A stretch of 6,773 nucleotides of DNA from contig JAAYAE010000321.1 of the NCBI GenBank assembly GCA_012719555.1, positions 1-6,773 of the forward strand. Reading direction: 5' to 3'. The first letter of the stretch is position 1. The number at the start of each line of letters is the position of its first letter. Source of the DNA: Acholeplasmataceae bacterium. GTDB lineage: Bacteria; Bacillota; Negativicutes; Acidaminococcales; Acidaminococcaceae. Positions 1 through 5,867 of the stretch are shown here, one piece after another. The translations under genes and the position numbers were made by a program. Below the pieces are notes generated by a model, which searched no databases, was not told the origin of the DNA, and worked only from the letters and a program-made list of their open reading frames with translations.

Positions 1-32
1 CCTTTACTTACTAAAGCCTCGACGAAATTCAT
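1..32 (-). CDS. rsmG: 16S rRNA (guanine-N7) methyltransferase RsmG, N-terminal fragment (first 10 codons)
   Basis: Only the beginning of this gene is inside the window; it runs off the left edge. The minus strand reads ATG and then codes MNFVEALVSKG-like residues, the last codon being cut. The RsmG family (older name GidB) methylates N7 of a guanine in the 530 loop of 16S rRNA using S-adenosylmethionine, but no catalytic motif is visible here. The identification rests on three things: an ATG overlapping the mnmG stop codon (ATGA), a good ribosome binding site AAAGGAG at 41-47 eight bases upstream of it, and the very common gene order mnmE-mnmG-rsmG beside bacterial origins. The overlap suggests translational coupling to mnmG. 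The start is well supported; the product name is inferred mainly from context. Confidence 0.75.
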   Translation of the reverse strand, partial: MNFVEALVSK

Positions 33-1906
33 ATCTCCCGCTCCTTTCGACGGTTGACCTCAAGGTAAACCATCAAAACCCCTATGTCTGCAGGAGAAAC
101 TCCTGATATTCTCGCGGCCTGACCAATTGATGTTGGTCTTACTTTTTGAAGTTTTTCTGCAGATTCAGCTGACAACTCTTTAATAGACATATAATCTATA
201 TCTTTTGGTATTAATTTTCCCTCTAGCTTTAGAGCTCTGGCTACTTCCAAATATTGTTTAGCAATATATCCTTCATATTTTGTCTGTACCTCTACCTGTT
301 CAGCGACCACCTGTGGAAGGATTGGTAAGGAAAAAGCCTCTGCAAGTTTTGTATAAGAAATTTCTTCTCGGCGCAAAAGTTCTAAAAGACTAGTACTAGA
401 GCGCAGCGGCACCGTTCCCATATCCGCTATTTTCTTTTGATTTTCTTCATTGGGAGCAATATTAATTTTAGCCAGAGAAGCCAATGTTCTCTCTAGAAGA
501 GAACGCTTAGTTGTAAATGCTTCATAGCGTTCATCGTTAACAAGCCCAATAGCTCGCCCCTTTTCTGTTAGGCGCAAATCAGCATTATCTTGGCGCAAAA
601 GCAATCTATATTCTGCTCTTGATGTCATCATTCGATAAGGTTCATGAGTTCCTTTTGTTACCAGATCGTCAATTAAAACTCCAATATAGGCATCGCTGCG
701 GCCCAAAATTAAAGGTTCATTACCTTTAATTTTCTGCATTGCATTAATACCAGCCATCAGTCCCTGAGCAGCAGCTTCTTCGTAACCACTTGTGCCATTG
801 GACTGTCCTGCAGAAAATAAACCTGAAATAGCCTTATGTTCTAAAGAGGACGTTAATTGCAAAGGGTTTAAACAATCATATTCTATGGCATATCCCGCTC
901 GCATCATCTTACAATGTTCCAATCCGGGAATAGTTTGCATAAACTCCACCTGTACCGCAGCAGGCAACGAAGATGACATCCCTTGAACATATATTTCGTT
1001 TGTACGCAACCCTTCCGGTTCAAGAAAAAGTTGGTGTCTGTCTTTATCAGCAAAACGAACTATTTTAGCCTCTATAGAAGGACAATAGCGAGGTCCCACT
1101 CCCTCGATATTTCCATTAAACATGGCAGAACGGCTAAGATTATCTCTAATTATTTTGTGTGTTTTCTCATTCGTATATGTTAGAAAACAGGTAACTTGTT
1201 TTCTCTCAGTTATTTTACTGATAAAAGAAAAATTGCGGACCTCATCATCACCATATTGTGGAATCATTTTGCTATAATCCAGCGTTCGCGCATCGACCCG
1301 TGCAGGTGTTCCTGTTTTAAAGCGCATAAGCTCTAGACCGCATTCCTGTAAAGATTCTGTAAGTTTCATCGCTGAGCGCAAACCATTAGGACCAGAGTTA
1401 TAACTTACCTCACCATATACTATTCTCCCACGCAAATAAGTTCCTGTAGCCAAAATTACACAATTTGCTTCAAAAACTTCTCCTGTTTCCGCTTCTACTC
1501 CTACAACTTGACCATTTGTTACCAAAAGTCTATCTATCATAAGCTGCTTAACATCAAGATTTTCTTGATTTTCCACTACTTCTTTCATGATCACATGATA
1601 AAAAGGTTTATCTGCCTGGGCTCTTAGTGCATGCACGGCATATCCTTTTCCCGTATTTAAAAGACGCATCTGAATGCAGGCTTCATCAGCCGCAATACCC
1701 ATTTGTCCACCCAAAGCATCAACTTCACGTACCAAATGCCCCTTTGCACTACCACCTACAGAAGGATTACAGGGCATAAGCGCAATATTATCCATAGATA
1801 ATGTGGCTAAAAGTGTTCTCCCTCCCAAGCGAGCCGCAGATAAAGCAGCTTCTACTCCGGCATGTCCGGCTCCTATCACTATAACATCATAGCTTTTTAC
1901 TATCAC
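29..1906 (-). CDS. mnmG: tRNA uridine-5-carboxymethylaminomethyl modification enzyme MnmG (GidA)
   Basis: MnmG is the FAD-containing partner of MnmE. The complex adds the (carboxymethyl)aminomethyl group to C5 of wobble U34 in tRNAs reading NNA/NNG codons, using methylenetetrahydrofolate and glycine or ammonium, in the cytoplasm. The 625 residues match the usual family length. Visible landmarks are the N-terminal FAD Rossmann loop GAGHAG (12-17), the signature PCNPSVGG (45-52) with Cys46, GPRYCPSIEAK (271-281) with the second conserved Cys275, the second FAD-contact block with GYEEAAAQG (374-382), and EPYRMMTSRAEYRLLLR (422-438), followed by a helical C-terminal region that contacts tRNA and MnmE. 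The start is GTG, chosen because AAGGAG sits six bases upstream and the Rossmann strand begins immediately after it. It lies 13 bases after the mnmE stop, so the two are almost certainly co-transcribed; rsmG overlaps its end. No broken or missing motif was seen. Confidence 0.98.
   Translation of the reverse strand: MIVKSYDVIVIGAGHAGVEAALSAARLGGRTLLATLSMDNIALMPCNPSVGGSAKGHLVREVDALGGQMGIAADEACIQMRLLNTGKGYAVHALRAQADKPFYHVIMKEVVENQENLDVKQLMIDRLLVTNGQVVGVEAETGEVFEANCVILATGTYLRGRIVYGEVSYNSGPNGLRSAMKLTESLQECGLELMRFKTGTPARVDARTLDYSKMIPQYGDDEVRNFSFISKITERKQVTCFLTYTNEKTHKIIRDNLSRSAMFNGNIEGVGPRYCPSIEAKIVRFADKDRHQLFLEPEGLRTNEIYVQGMSSSLPAAVQVEFMQTIPGLEHCKMMRAGYAIEYDCLNPLQLTSSLEHKAISGLFSAGQSNGTSGYEEAAAQGLMAGINAMQKIKGNEPLILGRSDAYIGVLIDDLVTKGTHEPYRMMTSRAEYRLLLRQDNADLRLTEKGRAIGLVNDERYEAFTTKRSLLERTLASLAKINIAPNEENQKKIADMGTVPLRSSTSLLELLRREEISYTKLAEAFSLPILPQVVAEQVEVQTKYEGYIAKQYLEVARALKLEGKLIPKDIDYMSIKELSAESAEKLQKVRPTSIGQAARISGVSPADIGVLMVYLEVNRRKEREI
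41..47 (-). promoter_or_regulatory. Ribosome binding site of rsmG, inside the mnmG 3' end
   Basis: The minus strand reads AAAGGAG, with eight bases to the ATG whose first base is at 32. The site lies within the last codons of mnmG, so ribosomes finishing mnmG pass over it. It is the main evidence that a gene starts at 32. Confidence 0.75.
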
Positions 1907-1912
1907 AATTTT

Positions 1913-1918
1913 CTCCTT
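1913..1918 (-). promoter_or_regulatory. Ribosome binding site fixing the GTG start of mnmG
   Basis: The minus strand reads AAGGAG, six bases before GTG. It sits in the 13-base gap after the mnmE stop and supports the non-ATG start at 1906. Confidence 0.8.
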
Positions 1919-1919
1919 A

Positions 1920-3296
1920 TTATTTTCCTAAACAGAATCGGGCAAAGATCTCATTAATTATCTCATCTTGAACTGTCTCACCGGTAATTGCCCCCAGTTG
2001 ATTAATAGCATTACGTAAATCAATAACTATGCAATCATAGGGAATATGTTTTTCTGCCGCCATTAAAGCATCCTTTAAACTCTCCTTAGTTGTGCTTAAC
2101 AATTTCTCGTGACGAACATTTTGCACAAAAACACCTTTTTCTACAGTACCTCCGGCACCATAAACAAAGTTTTTTAGCCATTGCACAAAAGCATCTACCC
2201 CTTTAGTTGACTTTACAGATAAAGTTAGCACATTTTGTGGCCCAAATTTCGCTTTTAAAGCCTCTAAATCAAGCAGGCAAGGTAAATCTACCTTATTAAC
2301 AATAATAACGTGCTCCCTGCCCTCTATGGAGCTGAGAATTTCTTTATCTTCTATCCGCAAAGGTTCTGATCCATCTAATACAACTACGGCTAATTCGGAA
2401 GCGGCCAAAATTTCTTTAGTTTTCTCTACTCCAATGCTTTCTACAAAATCATCAGTCTTGCGAATACCTGCGGTATCCGCTAAAACTAATGGGATTCCTT
2501 CAATAAGCATTTGCTCTTGAATAACATCTCTAGTCGTACCTGGAATTTCCGAAACTATTGCTCTTTCTTCTCTTAACAAGCAATTCAAAAGACTGGATTT
2601 GCCAACATTAGGCCGACCCACAATGGCTGTCAGCAAACCTTCTCGCATAATTTTACCTGTATGAGCCCTAGATAAAAGATTGTTAACTGATGCTAGCCCG
2701 GTAATAATACAATTTCTGACTTCATCAAACGTTACATCTTCTATATCTTCTTCCGGATAATCAATAACAGCCTCTAAGTGTACTACTACGTCCTTAAGAG
2801 CATCTCGTATATGCCGTATTTCCGTTGATAACTGGCCTTTTTGCTGTCGTATCGCTAGCTTTAAAGCTTCTTTACTGCGGGCATTAATAATATCCATTAC
2901 TGCTTCTGCCTGAGCTAAATCCATTCTCCCATTAAGAAATGCTCTTTTTGTAAATTCCCCAGGTTCAGCCGGTCTTGCTCCTTTAGCAAAAGTAAGCCCT
3001 AGAATGGTTTTCAATGACTGAATTCCGCCATGACATTGAATTTCTACTACATCTTCTCCCGTATAAGAATGGGGGCCAGGCATAAAAACACACAAAGCTT
3101 CGTCCACAGTATTACCGGTTTCGTCCTCCACATGTCCGTAAACCATACGCCTTGATTCATACATGCTTAATGTGTTGCCATCTTTCGTGAAAAACATTTG
3201 TTCTGCCAGAACTAAACTATTTGGCCCACTGATACGCACTATTCCTACCGCGCCCTCACCTAAAGCAGTGGCTATAGCACTAATAGTATCCTCCAT
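1920..3296 (-). CDS. mnmE: tRNA modification GTPase MnmE (TrmE)
   Basis: MnmE is the GTPase half of the MnmE-MnmG complex that modifies wobble U34 of tRNA; GTP hydrolysis is coupled to the chemistry. The 458 residues are the normal length. Domain order is an N-terminal folate-binding domain (about 1-120, with GPHSYTGEDVVEIQCHGG at 74-91 and RPAEPGEFTKRAFLNGRMDLAQAE across 108-131), a helical domain, and an inserted Ras-like G domain (about 220-380). The G motifs are intact: G1 GRPNVGKS (227-234), G2 GTTRD (253-257), G3 DTAG (274-277) and G4 NKVD (334-337). The protein ends FCLGK, keeping the invariant C-terminal Cys (455) of the usual CIGK tail. The ATG has only a modest ribosome binding site, AAGGTG at 3308-3313, eleven bases away. 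It heads the mnmE-mnmG-rsmG unit and is separated from jag by a terminator. Confidence 0.98.
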   Translation of the reverse strand: MEDTISAIATALGEGAVGIVRISGPNSLVLAEQMFFTKDGNTLSMYESRRMVYGHVEDETGNTVDEALCVFMPGPHSYTGEDVVEIQCHGGIQSLKTILGLTFAKGARPAEPGEFTKRAFLNGRMDLAQAEAVMDIINARSKEALKLAIRQQKGQLSTEIRHIRDALKDVVVHLEAVIDYPEEDIEDVTFDEVRNCIITGLASVNNLLSRAHTGKIMREGLLTAIVGRPNVGKSSLLNCLLREERAIVSEIPGTTRDVIQEQMLIEGIPLVLADTAGIRKTDDFVESIGVEKTKEILAASELAVVVLDGSEPLRIEDKEILSSIEGREHVIIVNKVDLPCLLDLEALKAKFGPQNVLTLSVKSTKGVDAFVQWLKNFVYGAGGTVEKGVFVQNVRHEKLLSTTKESLKDALMAAEKHIPYDCIVIDLRNAINQLGAITGETVQDEIINEIFARFCLGK

Positions 3297-3313
3297 TATT
3301 CAACACCCACCTT

Positions 3314-3343
3314 ACTATAGCGAAAAGCTCGCTCTTTTGAAAA
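3314..3343 (-). promoter_or_regulatory. Possible promoter for mnmE-mnmG-rsmG
   Basis: On the minus strand TATAGT (3314-3319) matches a -10 element at five of six bases, and TTTTCA (3338-3343) lies 18 bases upstream as a poor -35. The -35 overlaps the T-run of the jag terminator. The predicted transcript would start near 3307, after the proposed AAGGTG ribosome site, leaving a leader of about eleven bases. Either the promoter or the ribosome site is therefore misread, or this transcript is nearly leaderless. A promoter is expected in this gap because a terminator precedes it, but this exact one is weakly supported. Confidence 0.25.
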
Positions 3344-3383
3344 ATAAAAAAAATATCCCCGGCAATCTATTAAATTACCGGAG
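3340..3383 (-). terminator. Rho-independent terminator after jag
   Basis: Read on the minus strand, CTCCGGTAAT (3374-3383) pairs with ATTGCCGGGG (3357-3366) as a 10-bp stem with two G-U pairs and a 7-base loop. It is followed by a T-rich run (3340-3354) containing eight consecutive T. The stem begins 30 bases after the jag stop. It should end most transcription from the rpmH promoter and isolate mnmE-mnmG-rsmG as a separate unit. Confidence 0.9.
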
Positions 3384-3413
3384 ATGTACGTTACCTTATG
3401 TAATATATGATTT

Positions 3414-4151
3414 CTACTTGAGGTCAATTACTGCCTTACGATAAGGTTCTTCACCTTCACTATAAGTTGTCACTTTAGGGTCATTTTGCAATGTCATATG
3501 AATAAGTTTTCGTTCATATGGGTTCATAGGTTCTAGTACAACTTTTTCACCGGTACGCTTTACTTTTTCAGCCAGGCGTTGCGCTAATTTAACTAAAGTT
3601 TCTTTGCGACGTTCTCTATAATCTTCCACGTCAACAATAATTCTCACACGATCTTCAGAATGTTTATTAGCAACTAAATTTGTTAAATATTGTAATGAAT
3701 CCAAAGTTTGTCCGTGTTTGCCAATTAGAACGCCCATCCCCGGACCGTGTAATTTAAAAACAGTTGATCCTTCTTCTTTGTTAAAAAACTTTTCCATAAC
3801 TACATCTATCTTCATTGCTGCAAAAATATTTTTTAAAAATTCCTTAGCAGCCATATCAGCTTCTTCACTGCTTCCTGCAACTTTTACCATATCCAACGCA
3901 GATTCTTCTTCAGTACCGCTAATAATCTTTACTGCTTCATCGGCACCTATAGGCGCTGATGTTTTTTCTTCCGTTACTTGCTTCATTGTCACTCTAACTT
4001 TGGCTAAACGCCCGCCAAAAATCCCAAATAAAGAATTCTTTGATTCTTCTAAAACTTCTACGTCAACCTGATCCTTTGTTGCGTTAAACTCTTCTAAAGC
4101 TGCGGCAACAGCATCATCCACTGTTTTACCGGTTTTTTCAATAGAAATCAT
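3414..4151 (-). CDS. jag: RNA-binding protein Jag/KhpB (Jag-N, KH and R3H domains)
   Basis: Jag (KhpB, EloR, SpoIIIJ-associated protein) is a cytoplasmic RNA-binding protein; in streptococci its relatives act with KhpA in control of cell elongation. The 245 residues contain an N-terminal Jag-N domain (about 1-55, with the typical LFGIFGGRLAKVRV at 41-54), an acidic linker rich in Glu, Ala and Ser (about 57-105), a KH domain (about 110-180) whose GxxG loop reads GKHG (144-147) before QTLDSLQYL, and a C-terminal R3H domain with the defining Arg214-x3-His218 in PYERKLIHMTLQ. All three domains look complete. The ATG has AGGAGGA (4157-4163) five bases upstream. It sits 18 bases after yidC, the usual partner gene, and is the last gene before a strong terminator. 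The cellular role in this organism is not shown by the sequence. Confidence 0.95.
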   Translation of the reverse strand: MISIEKTGKTVDDAVAAALEEFNATKDQVDVEVLEESKNSLFGIFGGRLAKVRVTMKQVTEEKTSAPIGADEAVKIISGTEEESALDMVKVAGSSEEADMAAKEFLKNIFAAMKIDVVMEKFFNKEEGSTVFKLHGPGMGVLIGKHGQTLDSLQYLTNLVANKHSEDRVRIIVDVEDYRERRKETLVKLAQRLAEKVKRTGEKVVLEPMNPYERKLIHMTLQNDPKVTTYSEGEEPYRKAVIDLK

Positions 4152-4169
4152 AGTATTCCTCCTAGAGCC

Positions 4170-4817
4170 TTATTTACCGGCAGCACTAGTTTTCTTATTC
4201 ATCAAAGCCTGCTGGCCTATTTGCATTATATTCATGACTACCCAATACAGAACTAACCCTGCTGGGAACTGAAAACTTATATAACCAATGAATATGGGCA
4301 TAAAATAAAGCATAATCTTATTTTGTGCGCTTGAGGTATCTGGCATAGACTGTTTAGACTGAATAAAAGTAGTCAAAGCAGAAAGTACCGGCAAAATGAA
4401 AAGTGGGTCCGGTTCTGAAATATTTTGTATCCACAAAAAATTATTGGGACCAACGTAACTAAAATCCCTAATACCATAGAAAATACCAATCATGATAGGC
4501 ATTTGAACTAAAAGAGGAAGACATCCTGCTAACGGGTTAATGCCTTGATCTTTGTACAATTCTGCTAATTTTTGGTTTAAAAGAACTTTATCATTTTTGT
4601 ATTTTTCTTGAATGGCTTTCATTTTAGGCTGTAAATCCATCATAGCCTTGGTTGAAGAAATCTGTTTAGCCGTCAAAGGATAAAGTATCAATTTAACAAT
4701 GATAGTCATAATAATAATGGCTAAACCATAGCTAGGAAAACCAATACCGGCTGTTAATGAATATAAAAACGTTACTACTTGTTGAACAATTGTACTTAAA
4801 GGACTTAGAAAACTCAA
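4170..4817 (-). CDS. yidC: Membrane protein insertase YidC/Oxa1 family, short form
   Basis: YidC inserts and folds inner-membrane proteins, alone or with the Sec translocon. This is the short five-helix core type of 215 residues without the large periplasmic domain of Gram-negative YidC. Probable membrane segments are about 28-48, 95-116, 137-154, 168-185 and 186-203. Between the first two lies the charged cytoplasmic hairpin (50-92), followed by the conserved GINPLAGCLPLLVQMPI (92-108). The hydrophilic-groove positive charge, Arg in the well studied B. subtilis and E. coli proteins, appears to be Lys42 in IIVKLILYPL. Unlike many Gram-positive homologues there is no lipobox Cys near the N-terminus. 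The start is TTG, supported by AAGGAG seven bases upstream; an in-frame stop eight codons upstream, with no ATG between, excludes a longer version. It lies between yidD and jag and is probably co-transcribed with both. Confidence 0.96.
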   Translation of the reverse strand: MSFLSPLSTIVQQVVTFLYSLTAGIGFPSYGLAIIIMTIIVKLILYPLTAKQISSTKAMMDLQPKMKAIQEKYKNDKVLLNQKLAELYKDQGINPLAGCLPLLVQMPIMIGIFYGIRDFSYVGPNNFLWIQNISEPDPLFILPVLSALTTFIQSKQSMPDTSSAQNKIMLYFMPIFIGYISFQFPAGLVLYWVVMNIMQIGQQALMNKKTSAAGK

Positions 4818-4824
4818 AATATCA

Positions 4825-4830
4825 CTCCTT
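4825..4830 (-). promoter_or_regulatory. Ribosome binding site fixing the TTG start of yidC
   Basis: The minus strand reads AAGGAG, seven bases before TTG. No ATG or GTG lies between it and the upstream in-frame TGA, so this site decides the start at 4817. Confidence 0.8.
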
Positions 4831-4858
4831 AAACTTTCTCAATAGTATAAGTAACCCG

Positions 4859-5068
4859 TTATACTACGGGATCATAGCCACCTTTATGGAAGGGATGACA
4901 CTTTGCAATTCTTTTAATTGACATAAAGCCACCCCGAAAAACTCCATACTTTTTCACAGCCTCTAAGGCGTATTGAGAACAAGTAGGATAAAATCTACAG
5001 TGAGGAGGGAATAGAGGCGAAATAAAAAGTTGATAAAATCTTATCAAACCAATCACAATTTTTTTCAT
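4859..5068 (-). CDS. yidD: Membrane protein insertion efficiency factor YidD
   Basis: YidD is a small protein associated with the inner face of the membrane that improves insertion and processing of YidC clients in E. coli; the molecular mechanism is not settled. The 69 residues are typical. The N-terminus (about 3-20, IVIGLIRFYQLFISPLF) is hydrophobic and amphipathic. The family signature follows: CRFYPTCSQYALEAVKKYG (24-42), RGG (45-47) and RIAKCHPFHKGGYDPV (53-68), with the three conserved Cys at 24, 30 and 57. The ATG is preceded by a weak ribosome site (AGGG, about seven bases away) and lies 12 bases after the rnpA stop, so it is probably translated from the rnpA message. yidC follows 41 bases later, fitting the shared role. 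No anomaly seen. Confidence 0.96.
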   Translation of the reverse strand: MKKIVIGLIRFYQLFISPLFPPHCRFYPTCSQYALEAVKKYGVFRGGFMSIKRIAKCHPFHKGGYDPVV

Positions 5069-5080
5069 ATTTTTTCCCTA

Positions 5081-5437
5081 TTAAAGTAATCCGGCACGTT
5101 TAGCCAGACGCAAAAAAACACGTTCATAAATTTTAATATCAGCGGTAACCAATCTTTTTCTAGCAACCCAAACAATATTTACATTTTTTTTAATATCATT
5201 TTTTTTAGCACGAAAAACCTCACGCATTAGCCGTTTCACATGATTTCTCACAACAGCATTTCCTACCTTTTTTCCTACAGCCAAACCAATTTTTACAGTT
5301 GTAGTTTCTGAAGGTAGAATATAAAGAACGGAGAGAGTATCTACAACCGAATGTCCGTTCTTATAAACCGCTTGAAACAACTTTTTGGATTTAATGCGAT
5401 TGAATTTTTCTAATTTGAATCGTTTTAAATTTTTCAA
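5081..5437 (-). CDS. rnpA: Ribonuclease P protein component
   Basis: RnpA is the basic protein subunit that binds the catalytic RnpB RNA and helps it recognise the 5' leader of precursor tRNAs. The 118 residues are the normal length and strongly basic. The family RNR signature is seen as GKKVGNAVVRNHVKRLMRE (55-73), with Arg64, Asn65, Lys68, Arg69, Arg72 and Glu73. The N-terminal part contains IKSKKLFQAVYKNG (15-28), where the family has its leader-binding strand. The start is TTG with a weak AGGGG ribosome site six bases upstream (5444-5448). The nearby ATG at about 5456 is out of frame, and no in-frame ATG follows before the conserved core. It sits 55 bases after rpmH, across a hairpin that may lower its expression, and 12 bases before yidD. 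Confidence 0.97.
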   Translation of the reverse strand: MKNLKRFKLEKFNRIKSKKLFQAVYKNGHSVVDTLSVLYILPSETTTVKIGLAVGKKVGNAVVRNHVKRLMREVFRAKKNDIKKNVNIVWVARKRLVTADIKIYERVFLRLAKRAGLL

Positions 5438-5443
5438 AACAAA

Positions 5444-5448
5444 CCCCT
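5444..5448 (-). promoter_or_regulatory. Weak ribosome binding site supporting the TTG start of rnpA
   Basis: The minus strand reads AGGGG, six bases before TTG. It matches the Shine-Dalgarno consensus poorly compared with the rpmH site and probably gives low initiation, which suits a protein needed at a few hundred copies beside an abundant ribosomal protein. Confidence 0.5.
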
Positions 5449-5458
5449 GACTGCATCG

Positions 5459-5486
5459 TAAAATAGGCCGCTTTACTGCGGCCTAT
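5459..5486 (-). terminator. Hairpin between rpmH and rnpA, probable attenuator or processing site
   Basis: A perfect 9-bp inverted repeat, ATAGGCCGC (5463-5471) and GCGGCCTAT (5478-5486), encloses a 6-base loop seven bases after the rpmH stop. On the minus strand it is followed by only three more T before A and C, a weak U-run. Termination is therefore likely partial. That would give abundant rpmH mRNA and less rnpA-yidD-yidC-jag read-through. A role in RNA 3'-end stabilisation or processing is equally possible. Confidence 0.65.
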
Positions 5487-5492
5487 AAATTG

Positions 5493-5627
5493 TTATGCAG
5501 ACAATCTCTTTCTGCCTTTTGCACGTCTTCTCTTCAAAACTTGTTGACCGCCAATGGTCTTCATTCTTAATCTGAAACCGTGCGTTCTTTTTCTCCTAGT
5601 GTTATTAGGTTGAAAAGTACGTTTCAT
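5493..5627 (-). CDS. rpmH: 50S ribosomal protein L34 (bL34)
   Basis: L34 is a small, highly basic protein of the large ribosomal subunit that contacts 23S rRNA. The 44 codons read MKRTFQPNNTRRKRTHGF at the start and carry the family signature RTHGFRLRM (14-22), ending with VLKRRRAKGRKRLSA (30-44), which is the full normal length. The ATG has a perfect AAGGAGG (5635-5641) seven bases upstream, and a consensus promoter lies about 70 bases upstream, so strong expression is expected. It is the first gene of the leftward unit from the origin. There is nothing unusual in the protein. Confidence 0.98.
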   Translation of the reverse strand: MKRTFQPNNTRRKRTHGFRLRMKTIGGQQVLKRRRAKGRKRLSA

Positions 5628-5634
5628 AATAATA

Positions 5635-5641
5635 CCTCCTT
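5635..5641 (-). promoter_or_regulatory. Strong ribosome binding site of rpmH
   Basis: The minus strand reads AAGGAGG, a full match to the anti-Shine-Dalgarno sequence, seven bases from the ATG. It is the strongest site in the window. Confidence 0.85.
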
Positions 5642-5694
5642 GCCACATGCATAATGCCAAATTCTATCTAGTATTTCTTTTGATAGCTATGCTG

Positions 5695-5723
5695 ATTATA
5701 TGATAGTAGTAGCAACCTGTCAA
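5695..5723 (-). promoter_or_regulatory. Consensus housekeeping promoter of rpmH
   Basis: The minus strand has TTGACA (5718-5723), exactly 17 bases, then TATAAT (5695-5700): both hexamers and the spacing are ideal for the main vegetative sigma factor. Transcription should begin near 5688, giving a leader of about 60 bases before rpmH. It probably also supplies rnpA, yidD, yidC and jag by read-through. The spacer carries a TAG-triplet run on the plus strand, discussed in the findings. Confidence 0.92.
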
Positions 5724-5763
5724 TAATAAAACACTTTTTTTGCAATTTTATCATTTGTATCAT

Positions 5764-5772
5764 TGTTATAAT
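5764..5772 (+). promoter_or_regulatory. Possible distal dnaA promoter (extended -10, TGTTATAAT)
   Basis: TATAAT at 5767-5772 is preceded by TG one base upstream, an extended -10 element. No good -35 lies 16 to 18 bases upstream. Transcription from here would cross all six DnaA boxes and give a leader of about 300 bases before dnaA. In A/T-rich DNA such matches arise by chance. Confidence 0.3.
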
Positions 5773-5777
5773 ATGCG

Positions 5778-5810
5778 TATTTAATTATTTATAAAAAAAA
5801 GAAAAAAATA
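5778..5810. other. A/T-only tract, candidate DNA unwinding element
   Basis: Thirty-three bases contain only one G or C (G at 5801), ending in long A runs on the plus strand. It begins ten bases from the first DnaA-box-like site. Its composition suits an easily melted segment, but A-tracts may instead serve as rigid or upstream promoter elements, and the whole neighbourhood is A/T-rich. Confidence 0.4.
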
Positions 5811-5819
5811 GAGCCTAAC

Positions 5820-5828
5820 TTGTGCACA
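5820..5828 (+). promoter_or_regulatory. DnaA-box-like site 1, TTGTGCACA (weak)
   Basis: It differs from TTATNCACA at the third base. The inner TGTGCACA is a perfect palindrome, so it could be read in either direction. It is the weakest of the six. Confidence 0.45.
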
Positions 5829-5856
5829 GACTTTTTAATAACAATTATCCCTAAAG

Positions 5857-5865
5857 TTATGCACA
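5857..5865 (+). promoter_or_regulatory. DnaA box 2, TTATGCACA
   Basis: It matches TTATNCACA fully and differs from the strongest box TTATCCACA only at base 5. It faces box 3 across two bases. Confidence 0.85.
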
Positions 5866-5867
5866 AT

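Noticed and set aside
792..1183. Plus-strand open frames opposite mnmG
   Set aside because: They lie entirely opposite a full-length, well conserved mnmG, have no ribosome site, and their translations show no recognisable family.
3718..4071. 117-codon plus-strand frame opposite jag
   Set aside because: It is antisense to the conserved KH region, and its Ser/Ala/Pro-rich translation is what reversed codons of an Ala/Glu-rich protein produce. No start signal was seen.
5603..5653. Short upstream frame starting at an ATG in the rpmH leader and overlapping the rpmH start
   Set aside because: It would encode about 15 residues and has no ribosome site before its ATG; likely chance.
5628..5694. Riboswitch or L34-binding leader in the rpmH 5' end
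   Set aside because: Only a 5-bp CTATC/GATAG pairing is visible; not enough structure to support a regulatory RNA.
5845..5853. TTATCCCTA as another DnaA box
   Set aside because: It has two mismatches in the conserved ACA end, so it was not counted.
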